From an uncultured Bacteroidaceae bacterium (GTDB lineage Bacteria; Bacteroidota; Bacteroidia; Bacteroidales; Bacteroidaceae), in assembly GCA_905235565.1 (NCBI GenBank), contig CAJOLR010000009.1, forward strand, positions 1 through 45,433: 45,433 nt of DNA, given 5' to 3'. The notes under the pieces were generated by a model, which was given only the letters and a program-made list of their open reading frames with translations, was not told the origin of the DNA and searched no databases. Of the stretch, positions 37,249 through 45,433 are shown in pieces. The position numbers and the translations under genes were made by a program. The stretch's first letter is position 1. Every line of letters begins with the position of its first letter.

Positions 37249-38829
37249 ATGTTTAAGGGACAACCAAAAGGCCTGTTCGCTCTGGCCCTGGCCAACACAG
37301 GCGAAAGGTTCGGTTACTACACGATGCTGGCCATCTTTACCCTCTACATGAGGGCCAAATTTGGCTGGGATGAGAACGCAGCCGGACAAGTGTATGCAAT
37401 TTTTCTTGCAGGAGTCTATTTCATGCCCCTGCTGGGTGGTATCATTGCCGATAAGATAGGTTACGGCAAGTGCGTCACCATAGGCGCATTCGTGATGATT
37501 TTCGGTTATCTGGCTCTGGCCGTTCCAATGGCAACCCAGGTGATTGACAAATGGACACTGTTTGCCGGACTGGCTCTGATTGCTGTAGGAACCGGCCTGT
37601 TCAAGGGAAACCTGCAGGTGCTGGTGGGTAACCTGTATGATGATCCCAAGTATTCCGACAAGCGTGACGCTGCGTTCAGCCTGTTCTACATGGCCATCAA
37701 CATTGGTGCCATGTTCGCTCCCGCAATGGCCAAGGCCCTCTACAACCCGCATATTGAAAGTGCCGGTTATCATTTTGTTCCTATTGACAATGCTACCGTT
37801 GAGTTCGGTGCACAGTCTGGTGCATACCTGCAGTCACTGGCCGAAGGTTACCGCCTTTGCTTCTTTGTGGCTTGCGCTTCACTGGTGCTCTCGCTGCTAA
37901 TCTATTTCTTTTGCCGCTCATGGTTCAAGCATGCCGATGTCAACACCAAGCAGGCCAAGGCCCAGAACGTACAGATTCAGGAGCTCACTCCCAAGCAGAC
38001 CAAGGACCGCATCGTGGCCCTGCTGCTTGTGTTTGCAGTGGTGATTTTCTTCTGGATGGCATTCCATCAGAACGGTTCGGCCCTTACATTCTTTGCCGAT
38101 AAATATACCAAGCTGAACGGCATCACCGGCATTAACCGTATGTGGTTCAACATCTGGTCACTGGCTCTCATTGCAGTTTCAATATACACCCTGTTTGCCA
38201 TTTTCCAGAGCGATACTAAGAAGGCACGTATCATAGCCGGCATAGCAACACTGGCCCTTTGGGCAGGCGCCATAGCATTCTATCTGGGTATGCCCGATCC
38301 GTTCAATGCCGCCACATCTGATTTCCAGCAGTTCAACCCGTTCTTCGTGGTGGCTCTGACTCCGGTATCGGTTGCAGTGTTCGGTGCGCTGGGCAAGAAA
38401 GGCAAGGAGCCTTCAGCTCCGGTCAAGATTGGTCTTGGTATGTTGCTGGCAGGTGTGGGATTTGCCGTAATTACCGCCGCATCCACAGACCTTATCTCAC
38501 CTAAGGACCTGGGCGACCAGGCTCAGAGCGTGCTCAGCCCCAACTGGCTGATAGGTACCTACTTTACTCTGACCGTTGCCGAGCTTCTGCTGAGCCCCAT
38601 GGGTATCAGTTTTGTAAGTAAGGTGGCTCCTCCCAAGTACAAGGGTCTGATGATGGGCGGATGGTTTGCCGCTACCGCCATCGGTAACTACCTGAGCCGT
38701 ATCCCGTCGGCCTTGTGGAAGAAGATTCCGCTTATGGCCAACTGGGCAATACTGATAGCCCTGTGCGTGATAGCTGGACTTATCATGTTCATCCTGCGCC
38801 GCAAGCTTGAGGCTGCTACAAAAGACTGA
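37249..38829 (+). CDS. POT/PTR family peptide:H+ symporter
   Basis: A 526-residue proton-dependent oligopeptide transporter with about 14 membrane segments. Family marks are the TM1 region NTGERFGYYTMLAIF, GGIIADKIGYGK, and FSLFYMAINIGAMFAP (PTR2 signature); the C-terminal part has LLSPMGISFVSKVAPPKYKG. The TM1 ExxER proton-coupling motif reads NxxER (N16, E19, R20). It imports di- and tripeptides across the inner membrane. A bidirectional terminator follows, and it is separated from the phosphatase by 94 bases. Confidence 0.95.
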   Translation: MFKGQPKGLFALALANTGERFGYYTMLAIFTLYMRAKFGWDENAAGQVYAIFLAGVYFMPLLGGIIADKIGYGKCVTIGAFVMIFGYLALAVPMATQVIDKWTLFAGLALIAVGTGLFKGNLQVLVGNLYDDPKYSDKRDAAFSLFYMAINIGAMFAPAMAKALYNPHIESAGYHFVPIDNATVEFGAQSGAYLQSLAEGYRLCFFVACASLVLSLLIYFFCRSWFKHADVNTKQAKAQNVQIQELTPKQTKDRIVALLLVFAVVIFFWMAFHQNGSALTFFADKYTKLNGITGINRMWFNIWSLALIAVSIYTLFAIFQSDTKKARIIAGIATLALWAGAIAFYLGMPDPFNAATSDFQQFNPFFVVALTPVSVAVFGALGKKGKEPSAPVKIGLGMLLAGVGFAVITAASTDLISPKDLGDQAQSVLSPNWLIGTYFTLTVAELLLSPMGISFVSKVAPPKYKGLMMGGWFAATAIGNYLSRIPSALWKKIPLMANWAILIALCVIAGLIMFILRRKLEAATKD

Positions 38830-38856
38830 TTCAGGTACACCCTCTTAAGTATAATA

Positions 38857-38893
38857 AAAGAACCCCTCTACGTTTCGTGGAGGGGTTCTTTAT
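38857..38893. terminator. Bidirectional rho-independent terminator
   Basis: A long stem (AAGAACCCCTCTACG, 38858-38872, with its complement 38876-38890) is flanked by A- and T-rich runs. It separates the convergent peptide transporter and E2-like genes. Confidence 0.93.
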
Positions 38894-38926
38894 TATTCGG
38901 CTGAGCCGTTCTCTACAACAGATCAT

Positions 38927-39781
38927 TCAGGCTTCAACCGGCAGGGTTTTAAGAGGCTCTTTCAGTTGGGATGGATTGTTGTAGAGATCTTTAAGTACCC
39001 TCAAGGCACTGACAAAATAGAATCCGTCGCAGAACCTTTCATCGGTTACAATCTGGAAGGGCATCCGCTTTCCTGCCACCACTTTTCCTCCTTCAACTAC
39101 GGGCATCATGGTTTCCTTGCCCATTGAGAAAAACACTCCGGTATTACCGAAATCGTACAGGTGATGGAATATTGACGGTCCTTTGATTGATTTAAGGTTG
39201 GTGACGAAAGCCGTGGTGTGGAACGGACTTACGTTGATGATTGACATAGGCAGGAGTCCGTGCTTGTCCAGTAGCTTGAATATACCTACCAGCAGGGCTA
39301 TAATAATATTAGGTGTGCATGTTATAATACGGGCCAGCTTATCGGTACCGTTATCGGCATACGGATTGTTGTTGGCCATGATGGCGGCATTGACCTTATC
39401 ACGTATCTGGTCTATGGTCTCAAGTCCGGTAAAATCCAGTTTGACGGTGGTCTCGGCTGCATCGGCTGTCATACCTTTCTTTACTACGAATGATACGTTT
39501 ATAGTATTCCGCCTATATATGCGTCCGTTCATTATGAAACGGTTCAGGCGGGGATAGAGTGCCATGATGCGTACTATACCGGCAATTATGACGTGCATGT
39601 AGTTGTAAGAACCGCCTCCACCGGCCATCTCCTCTTTGATGAAATTATCTATCGGCTCACAAGGCAGGTCTATGCCAGTGAGGTTCTGAGAGTCATGGCG
39701 ATGGCGCATGATGTGCGGTACTATCCTTTGTATTGGATCGATGTCCTTTACTTTTTTCCCGTCTGGTCTGAATCCGAACAT
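38927..39781 (-). CDS. Stand-alone E2-like (CAT-fold) acyltransferase domain protein
   Basis: A 284-residue protein resembling the catalytic domain of 2-oxoacid dehydrogenase E2 (chloramphenicol acetyltransferase fold). It has no lipoyl or E1/E3-binding domain. Recognisable segments are NYMHVIIAGIVRIMALYP, FHTTAFVTNLKSI, FFSMGKE and VTDERFCDGFYFVSA. In true E2 enzymes the last motif reads HRxxDG; here the catalytic His position is Glu (E248). Either the chemistry differs or the domain is non-catalytic. No E1 or E3 gene is nearby. It is the last gene of a minus-strand transporter cluster, 24 bases after the ZIP gene. Confidence 0.82.
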   Translation of the reverse strand: MFGFRPDGKKVKDIDPIQRIVPHIMRHRHDSQNLTGIDLPCEPIDNFIKEEMAGGGGSYNYMHVIIAGIVRIMALYPRLNRFIMNGRIYRRNTINVSFVVKKGMTADAAETTVKLDFTGLETIDQIRDKVNAAIMANNNPYADNGTDKLARIITCTPNIIIALLVGIFKLLDKHGLLPMSIINVSPFHTTAFVTNLKSIKGPSIFHHLYDFGNTGVFFSMGKETMMPVVEGGKVVAGKRMPFQIVTDERFCDGFYFVSALRVLKDLYNNPSQLKEPLKTLPVEA

Positions 39782-39805
39782 ATACAGTATTATAATAGTC
39801 CTTTT

Positions 39806-40573
39806 TTATCCCATTACCACGTCCAATACCATCATCAGCGCAAATCCTAAGGCAAAACATATCGTACCTATGTTGGAATGCGCACCCTGCGATGTTTCAG
39901 GAATGAGTTCCTCTATCACGACATAGAGCATGGCTCCTGCTGCAAAAGCCAGCAGGTAAGGCATGAGTGGCGTTACGGCCGATGCCAGCAGCAGCACCAG
40001 AGCACCGCCTATCGGTTCGACTATACCGCTTAGACTGCCTATCCCGAATGATTTCCAGCGGCTGTTGCCCTCGGAGCGTAGAGGCATGGAGATTATGGCT
40101 CCCTCAGGAATGTTCTGGATGGCAATACCCAAAGACAGTGCCAGAGCTCCGGCAACACTGAAGCCGGATGTCATGGCTCCTGCTATGGCGACACCCACGG
40201 CCATCCCCTCGGGGAAATTGTGGATTGTTACCGCCAATGCCAACTTGGTGGTGCGTGACAACCTGCTTCTGGGGCCCTCGGCCTCACCCGATGCGTGGAT
40301 ATGCGGTGTTACATAGTCAATAAGCAGGAGAAAGGCAAAACCTCCCAGCAGGCCGATTGTGGCTGGCCAGACACGGCCGCCACCCATCTCCATAGACGGA
40401 ATGAGCAATGACCATACGGCAGCTGCCACCATCACTCCCGATGCAAATCCAAGAAGCGCCTTCCGTACCTTATCCGGTATATCATCCTTCATGAATAACA
40501 CGAATGCCGACCCAAGTGCTGTTCCTGCAAACGGAATGAGCAATGCTGTAAGTATAGCTTGTATATTCATCAT
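39806..40573 (-). CDS. ZIP family divalent-metal transporter (GufA/ZupT-like)
   Basis: A 255-residue inner-membrane protein with about eight helices. The TM4 metal motif is HNFPEG and the TM5 motif QNIPEG; the Gln variant of the second motif is usual in the GufA-like branch. A His-containing loop (TPHIHASGE) separates early helices. It is expected to import zinc and possibly iron or manganese. No Zur-type operator is recognisable upstream. It lies between the NSS and E2-like genes on one strand. Confidence 0.93.
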   Translation of the reverse strand: MMNIQAILTALLIPFAGTALGSAFVLFMKDDIPDKVRKALLGFASGVMVAAAVWSLLIPSMEMGGGRVWPATIGLLGGFAFLLLIDYVTPHIHASGEAEGPRSRLSRTTKLALAVTIHNFPEGMAVGVAIAGAMTSGFSVAGALALSLGIAIQNIPEGAIISMPLRSEGNSRWKSFGIGSLSGIVEPIGGALVLLLASAVTPLMPYLLAFAAGAMLYVVIEELIPETSQGAHSNIGTICFALGFALMMVLDVVMG

Positions 40574-40617
40574 CTTATTGCAAATGTGCCGCTTGTTTTA
40601 TAAGAATAGACAGGACA

Positions 40618-41982
40618 TCATAGCAGGAAATTGCTGAGCATGATAACGATGATGACGATGGGTGCTATCCAGCGGACCATGAACCAGACGTAGGTGGATA
40701 TCCAGCGTGGAGTGCGGGATTTGCCGTGGCCTGTAAGTTCGTCAAGGAAATCTGTTCTCTTGATGCGCCAGCCGGCAAAGAGCACCATTATCAGGCTGCC
40801 CACGGTTATGAGCACATCGCTTGATATCACATCAAAGAAATCAAAGATGTTGTTACCCAGGACGGTGATGCCTGACAGAGTGCCTTGCGACAGTGAGCAG
40901 ACGCAGCCCAGCAGTATTATGAGAACCATACTTACTATTACGGCAGCGTTGCGGCTCAGTTTCCACTCCTCGATGAAATAGCGCACAATCACCTCAAGCA
41001 TGGATATGGCCGATGTCACAGCGGCCAACAGCAGTGACAAGAAGAACAGTATGGCTATAATGCTGCCGCCCGGCATTGAGGCGAACACTCCCGGCAGGGT
41101 GATGAACACCAGCCCCGGGCCTGCGTTTACAGCTGGCGCGGTGCCGTTCATGAAGGCTATGGCGTAGACCGCAGGTATGATGGCCAGGCCGGCTATTATG
41201 GCAAACAGAGTGTCTATCAGGCCGGTGGTTATGGCGGTCATCGCTATATCCTCCTTAGTCTTTACGTATGATCCGTATGTAAGCAGAATGCCGATGCCTA
41301 TGCTCAGAGACATGAACGCCTGCCCCAGTGCGGTAATGAGAACCTTTCCGTTTATCTTGCTGAAATCAGGTATGAGAAGATACCTGGTGCCTTCAGCTGC
41401 TCCGGGCAGAGTGAGTGATCGGATGGCCACCAGTATGATGGTTATTGACAGCACCGTCATCATGGGCTTGGAGAACTTCTCTATCCCGTTCTTTACTCCA
41501 CCGAAATTGGCTGCTGCGGTTATGACCAGAAATATGAGCGTATAGACCAATGGCTCCCAGGTGGAACTTATGAATCCGCCGAATGCGCCTGAATAGTCGG
41601 CATCGGGAGCGGTAAAGTTGAAAGCGCAGGCCTGGATCAGGTATTTGACCGACCATCCGCCCACCACGGTGTAGAATGCCATGATGACTATTGGCGTGAG
41701 CAGGGTAAGGAACCCGGCCCAGCGCCAGCGCGGGGCTCCCAGGTTGTCATATACGCGGGTAACGTTGGTGCGGCATTTGCGCCCCAGCGTAATCTCTGTC
41801 ATTAAGACCGGAATGCAGATAGTAAGTAGCAGTACCAGATATACGAATATGAACGCGCCGCCACCGTTCTGCGCTGCCAGGAAAGGGAACCTCCACAGGT
41901 TACCCAGCCCTACGGCCGATCCGGCCATAGCCAGAATCATACCTGCTCGGCTGTCAAAACGATCTCTCTTTTTCTCCATCAA
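40618..41982 (-). CDS. Neurotransmitter:sodium symporter (NSS) family transporter
   Basis: A 454-residue LeuT-fold transporter with 11-12 helices. The TM1 signature AMAGSAVGLGNLWRFPFLAAQNGGGAF carries the unwound sodium/substrate site (written here in parts: SAVGLGNLWRFP, then QNGGGAF). TM6 shows GQAFMSLSIGIGILLTYGSY. It should take up amino acids with sodium; substrate not predictable. It is 30 bases after the MFS gene and 44 bases before the ZIP gene. Confidence 0.94.
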   Translation of the reverse strand: MMEKKRDRFDSRAGMILAMAGSAVGLGNLWRFPFLAAQNGGGAFIFVYLVLLLTICIPVLMTEITLGRKCRTNVTRVYDNLGAPRWRWAGFLTLLTPIVIMAFYTVVGGWSVKYLIQACAFNFTAPDADYSGAFGGFISSTWEPLVYTLIFLVITAAANFGGVKNGIEKFSKPMMTVLSITIILVAIRSLTLPGAAEGTRYLLIPDFSKINGKVLITALGQAFMSLSIGIGILLTYGSYVKTKEDIAMTAITTGLIDTLFAIIAGLAIIPAVYAIAFMNGTAPAVNAGPGLVFITLPGVFASMPGGSIIAILFFLSLLLAAVTSAISMLEVIVRYFIEEWKLSRNAAVIVSMVLIILLGCVCSLSQGTLSGITVLGNNIFDFFDVISSDVLITVGSLIMVLFAGWRIKRTDFLDELTGHGKSRTPRWISTYVWFMVRWIAPIVIIVIMLSNFLL

Positions 41983-42012
41983 TCCGTAATTACGTGATTC
42001 TGATAATCCGTA

Positions 42013-43386
42013 TTATTCCTTGATATTGGGTTCCTCCAGTCCGTAGCCTTCCTTCTTGTCAACGGCTTTAAGGCGCATGGCCAGCAGCAGGGCCACAACA
42101 CCGAACAGGGCGAATATCACCATCGGCAGGGTATAATTGTACTGTGTTACTTCGGCTCCCTCAACCAGACGCGTGCCGGCTTTGCAGTACTTGTCAAGTA
42201 TGCCGCCTATGAGCAGGGGTACGAATCCCAGACCTATGTTCTGCACCCAGAATATGAGAGCGTATGCGGAGCCTACCAGCTTTTGCGGGATGATCTTGGG
42301 AACGCTGGGCCACATGGCTGACGGTACGAGTGAGAATGCCACGCCAAGGATTATCATGATGAATGCGGCAAACCACCAGTAGTTAAGCAGCGGCAGGGCA
42401 AACAGCACGTGAACCAGGATAAGCAGCAGTGAACCTATTATCATAATGGTGGCACCCTTTCCTTTCTTATCGTAGATGCCGCCAAAGAGCGGAGTCATGA
42501 TAAGGTTGCCGAAAGGAATCAGGCTGGGTATGATTCCGGCCAGGGTAGTGCTTACTCCGTATTTGTTCTCCATAAGTGATGCGGCATATTTCATGAACGG
42601 GAACACTGCCGAGTAGAACATGAGACAGAGCAGGGCCAGAAGCCAGAATCCGCGGTTGGTGATTATCAGCTTGAGGTCCTTTACCTTGAATACGTCATCG
42701 GGCTCGGACTGGGTCTGGGCAACTTCGGCATCAAACTGCTTGTCCATGCGGCAGAATACCAGGTATGCCAGGAATCCTATGCAGAGCAGTATAGCCGAGA
42801 ATAGCAGCGGAGCTGAAAGGCTGAAGTGCTTTACAATCATGGGGCTGAACACCAGTGCGGCGGCTGTTCCTAAGCGGGCTACTGCCACCTGTACGCCCAT
42901 GGCCAGAGCCAGTTCCTTGCCTGCAAACCACTTGGTGATGACCTTTGATACGGTGATACCGCAGTTCTCGGTTCCGACGGCGAATATGGCATAACCCAGA
43001 CAGGCTACGAACACCTGTGTGCGCATACCGAATACGGTTCCGGCTTCAGTGCCCGGGGATATGTAGTTTACTGCGTAATACTTTATAAGCGCACCGGCCA
43101 GCATCAGGAAACAGGTTACTATTCCGGTGAACCTGACACCCATCTTGTCCAGGATTATGCCGCCGAAAATGAGCATGAACAGGAATACGTTGAACCAGCA
43201 GTAGGCCCAGTTGAACTGTCCGAACTCAAGGCTGGTCCAGCCCATCTGCTCCTCGAGCATGGTCATGAGGGGTGAGAGGGCATCGGTCAGGAAGTAGCCC
43301 CACATCATGGTGAACGACACTATTATGAGCGCAGTCCAGCGTGCTGCTTTGCTCTCACTGATTCTTTTGGTTACGGTCTGTGACAT
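42013..43386 (-). CDS. MFS transporter
   Basis: A 457-residue major facilitator protein with about 12 helices. GGIILDKMGVRFTG between TM2 and TM3 is the MFS motif A (G-x-x-x-D-x-x-G-x-R), echoed by GGIYDKKGKG in the second half. The VFSPMIVKHF and ALIFWVQNIGLGFVPLLIG segments resemble an MFSD1-like branch, but I would not name a substrate. It heads a possible four-gene minus-strand unit with the NSS, ZIP and E2-like genes. Confidence 0.9.
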   Translation of the reverse strand: MSQTVTKRISESKAARWTALIIVSFTMMWGYFLTDALSPLMTMLEEQMGWTSLEFGQFNWAYCWFNVFLFMLIFGGIILDKMGVRFTGIVTCFLMLAGALIKYYAVNYISPGTEAGTVFGMRTQVFVACLGYAIFAVGTENCGITVSKVITKWFAGKELALAMGVQVAVARLGTAAALVFSPMIVKHFSLSAPLLFSAILLCIGFLAYLVFCRMDKQFDAEVAQTQSEPDDVFKVKDLKLIITNRGFWLLALLCLMFYSAVFPFMKYAASLMENKYGVSTTLAGIIPSLIPFGNLIMTPLFGGIYDKKGKGATIMIIGSLLLILVHVLFALPLLNYWWFAAFIMIILGVAFSLVPSAMWPSVPKIIPQKLVGSAYALIFWVQNIGLGFVPLLIGGILDKYCKAGTRLVEGAEVTQYNYTLPMVIFALFGVVALLLAMRLKAVDKKEGYGLEEPNIKE

Positions 43387-43424
43387 ATAGCAATTATTTA
43401 CTAGTTTTAATACTTTATGGAGTG

Positions 43425-43432
43425 CAAAATTA
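43425..43432 (-). promoter_or_regulatory. MFS gene promoter -7 box
   Basis: TAATTTTG on the minus strand fits TAnnTTTG, giving a leader of about 34 bases. It lies only 12 bases from the opposing purB box. Confidence 0.6.
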
Positions 43433-43444
43433 TCAAAATCTTAC

Positions 43445-43452
43445 TAATTTTG
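43445..43452 (+). promoter_or_regulatory. purB promoter -7 box
   Basis: TAATTTTG fits TAnnTTTG. The start near 43458 gives a leader of about 92 bases, the longest predicted in the window. No purine riboswitch fold is evident by eye. Confidence 0.55.
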
Positions 43453-43549
43453 CAGCGCTGCTGAGAAGCAGAAGCATTTTTTATTCAAAAAGAATAGTAG
43501 AGAGTTATTGATAGTTTCTTTGAAACTTGTTTTGTAAATTGGATTTAAG

Positions 43550-44896
43550 GTGAAATTGGACGAGTTGACGGCAGTATCCCCCATTGACGGGCGGTACCGT
43601 GGCAAGACACAGGAACTTGCATCATATTTTTCGGAATTTGCACTCATACGCTATCGCGTAAGGGTTGAAATCGAGTATTTTACGGCACTCTGTGAATTCC
43701 AGCTTCCGCAGTTGGCCGGAGTTTCACGTGCATCACTTGACGGTCTGCGGCTTATCTGGCAGAATTTCAGCGAGCAGGACGCAGCCCATATAAAGGAGAT
43801 AGAGAAGGTTACCAACCACGATGTAAAAGCGGTTGAGTATTTCATAAAGGAGAAGTTTGATCTTGTTGAGGAGCTGGTGCCCTATAAGGAGTTCATTCAT
43901 TTCGGACTTACCTCGCAGGATATCAACAACACTTCTGTTCCACTGTCAATCAAGGAGGCGCTGGAGAACGTTTATTATCCTGCCATACAGTCCCTGATTG
44001 ACAAGCTGGAGGAGTATGCCCAGCGCTGGAAGGATGTTCCGATGCTGGCCCGTACCCACGGACAGCCTGCATCACCCACACGTCTGGGTAAGGAGATCGA
44101 GGTCTTTGCATACCGTATGCGCGAGCAGCTTAAGCAACTCAAGGCAGTTCCGTTGTCGGCCAAGTTCGGCGGAGCTACCGGTAACTTCAACGCCCATCAC
44201 GTGGCTTATCCGGATATTGACTGGAAGGCATTCGGTGCCGGATTCCTGGCCGATAAGCTTGGGCTGGTGCGTGAGGAGTATACAACACAGATATCAAATT
44301 ATGACAACCTGGCTGCCCTGTTCGATGCGATGAAGCGTATGAACACCATCCAGATAGATATGAACCGCGACTTCTGGCAGTACATATCGATGGAGTATTT
44401 CAAGCAGCAGATAAAGGCCGGCGAGGTGGGCTCGAGCGCCATGCCTCATAAGGTCAACCCCATAGACTTTGAGAATGCCGAGGGTAACTTAGGTATGGCC
44501 AACGCCATTCTGGAGCATCTGGCACGCAAACTGCCGGTATCCCGTCTGCAGCGTGACCTTACAGACTCTACGGTTATCCGCAATATCGGCGTGCCTTTCG
44601 GACACCAGATGATTGCCATTGCAAGTTCGCTCAAGGGCCTGGGTAAACTGCTCATAAATGAGCATAAGATTGCCGCCGATCTGGACGGATGCTGGAGCGT
44701 TGTGGCCGAGGCTATACAGACCATCCTGCGCCGTGAGGGTTATCCGCATCCTTATGAGGCTCTCAAGGCGTTGACCCGCACCAACAGTCAGGTGACTCAG
44801 CAATCCATAAGCGAATTTATTGATTCGCTGAACGTTAACGATAATATTAAACAAGAACTTAAAGCCATTACGCCTGGTAATTATTTCGGCGTGTGA
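43550..44896 (+). CDS. purB: Adenylosuccinate lyase
   Basis: A 448-residue lyase of the fumarase/aspartase superfamily acting twice in purine synthesis (SAICAR to AICAR, and adenylosuccinate to AMP). The signature GSSAMPHKVNP is at 294-304, including the mobile-loop serines; other motifs are LTSQDINNTS and ARTHGQPASPT. The length and motif spacing fit the E. coli-type PurB. It begins with GTG at 43550: the family N-terminus (LTAVSPIDGRYR) starts just after, and no nearer ATG exists. Confidence 0.96.
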   Translation: MKLDELTAVSPIDGRYRGKTQELASYFSEFALIRYRVRVEIEYFTALCEFQLPQLAGVSRASLDGLRLIWQNFSEQDAAHIKEIEKVTNHDVKAVEYFIKEKFDLVEELVPYKEFIHFGLTSQDINNTSVPLSIKEALENVYYPAIQSLIDKLEEYAQRWKDVPMLARTHGQPASPTRLGKEIEVFAYRMREQLKQLKAVPLSAKFGGATGNFNAHHVAYPDIDWKAFGAGFLADKLGLVREEYTTQISNYDNLAALFDAMKRMNTIQIDMNRDFWQYISMEYFKQQIKAGEVGSSAMPHKVNPIDFENAEGNLGMANAILEHLARKLPVSRLQRDLTDSTVIRNIGVPFGHQMIAIASSLKGLGKLLINEHKIAADLDGCWSVVAEAIQTILRREGYPHPYEALKALTRTNSQVTQQSISEFIDSLNVNDNIKQELKAITPGNYFGV

Positions 44897-44925
44897 TATT
44901 ATAACAACAAAATCTAAATAAACCG

Positions 44926-44941
44926 GAAGCCGTGAGGCTTC
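44926..44941 (+). other. Small hairpin between purB and rluB
   Basis: GAAGCC (44926-44931) and GGCTTC (44936-44941) form a six-base stem with a GTGA loop, followed by an A run rather than T, so it is not a typical terminator on this strand. It may affect the start region of the next gene. Confidence 0.4.
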
Positions 44942-44959
44942 AGTCAAAAAAATGAAATT

Positions 44960-45433
44960 ATGATGGAGACAGAGAATGGAAACAGATTCTACGACGAGAG
45001 CGGGAATCATGAAGAGAAGGAAAACAGCTTCAACAGATTCAGCAGTAACTCCGATGAGAACAGTCATGGTACTAACCGTCGTGAAGGACGACCCCGTTTT
45101 GTAAGGGTTGAGTATAATAATCGTCCTCAGTATTCAAGAGTTGAACGTCCTCAGCGCCAGGATGGAGATCAGGGTTACAACCAGGACCGTCCGCGACGTC
45201 AGTATAATCAGAATTATGGAGAGCAGGGCGGTTATCAGAACCGTCTGGGCGGTTACCAGAACCGTGGCTACAACAATAACCGTCAGCAGTACGGGCAGCA
45301 GCGTAATTATCAGCCCCGTCAGTATAACGTAGGCGAGGAGGTACAACCCCGATTCTACAGGGAGCGTGTTCAGGGCCAGAACGGTGACCAGGAAGGCGGC
45401 TACCAGCGTCAGGGTGGCTACCAGCGCCAGGGT
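44960..45433 (+). CDS. rluB: Probable rRNA pseudouridine synthase, low-complexity N-terminus (partial)
   Basis: The open frame from ATG at 44960 (or 44963) stays open for 158 codons to the window edge. All visible residues are disordered and low-complexity: an acidic/Asn start (ETENGNRFYDESGNHEEKE), then Arg, Gly, Tyr, Gln and Asn-rich sequence with GGYQNR, NRPQYSR and GGYQRQ units. Bacteroidales carry such RG/YQ-rich extensions on the RluB-type large-subunit pseudouridine synthase, and that gene commonly follows purB. The catalytic domain would lie beyond the edge, so the identity rests on context. Tandem 18-base units (45395-45412 and 45413-45430) end the window. Confidence 0.65.
   Translation, partial: MMETENGNRFYDESGNHEEKENSFNRFSSNSDENSHGTNRREGRPRFVRVEYNNRPQYSRVERPQRQDGDQGYNQDRPRRQYNQNYGEQGGYQNRLGGYQNRGYNNNRQQYGQQRNYQPRQYNVGEEVQPRFYRERVQGQNGDQEGGYQRQGGYQRQG

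Noticed and set aside
43453-43549. Purine riboswitch in the 92-base purB leader
   Set aside because: No conserved purine-aptamer stem or loop pattern is visible by eye; the leader is mostly AT-rich and unstructured.
45134-45346. Minus-strand hydrophobic open frame at the right edge
   Set aside because: It is the mirror of the low-complexity RG/YQ-rich coding repeat; reverse complements of such codons give Leu/Ile/Val/Thr runs artificially.

Overview
The window reads as chromosome of a Bacteroidales bacterium (Bacteroides/Prevotella relatives). The signs are the order porQ-cmk-ispH, Bacteroidetes-type -7 promoter boxes (TAnnTTTG) ahead of many genes, secreted proteins with type IX secretion (T9SS)-like C-terminal tails, the guaB / parvulin / OstA / mutL gene string, and purB followed by a pseudouridine synthase with a low-complexity RG/YQ-rich N-terminus. 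Nearly all of it is core genome. I see no insertion sequence, phage, CRISPR array or obvious island.

Layout. 1-2.1 kb: a secreted protein of three ~185-residue repeats. 2.1-6.2 kb (minus): four genes for oxidative, non-phosphorylated catabolism of L-fucose or a related sugar (aldose dehydrogenase, lactonase, permease, zinc dehydrogenase). 6.2-8.8 kb (minus): ispH, cmk, porQ. 9.0-13.5 kb (plus): a TonB-family protein, polyprenyl synthase, a conserved unknown, a TatD hydrolase and an orphan histidine kinase. 13.6-16.7 kb (plus): yceD-rpmF-era-der, a ribosome-biogenesis run. 16.6-19.1 kb (minus): an M6 metalloprotease that is a likely T9SS cargo, and lptB. 19.1-24.8 kb (plus): tig-clpP-clpX, then recQ from its own promoter. 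24.9-33.8 kb (plus): guaB, three periplasmic parvulin-type proteins, an OstA-like protein, a small membrane protein and mutL. 33.8-35.8 kb (minus): a YitT-type membrane protein and trpS. 35.9-37.2 kb: tRNA-Val(TAC) with an inverted partial copy of its own 3' end, a DEDDh exonuclease and a low-molecular-weight phosphatase. 37.2-43.4 kb: a POT peptide transporter, then a minus-strand set of an E2-like acyltransferase fold, a ZIP metal transporter, an NSS sodium symporter and an MFS transporter. 43.5 kb to the end: purB and the beginning of a probable rluB.

Together the genes cover envelope biogenesis (PorQ, LptB, OstA-like, parvulins, TonB), protein quality control (Tig, ClpP, ClpX), translation (L32, Era, Der, TrpRS, tRNA-Val, RluB), purine synthesis (GuaB, PurB), isoprenoids (IspH, prenyl synthase), DNA repair (RecQ, MutL) and nutrient uptake.

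I did not find a clear-cut new multi-gene system. The observations most worth following are the prodomain-like triple-repeat secreted protein without a protease, the inverted tRNA-Val 3' copy, a perfect 20-bp palindrome at the predicted recQ start site, a MutL with eroded endonuclease motifs, an E2-like protein with Glu in place of the catalytic His, and two promoters placed so close to start codons that the mRNAs would be leaderless.
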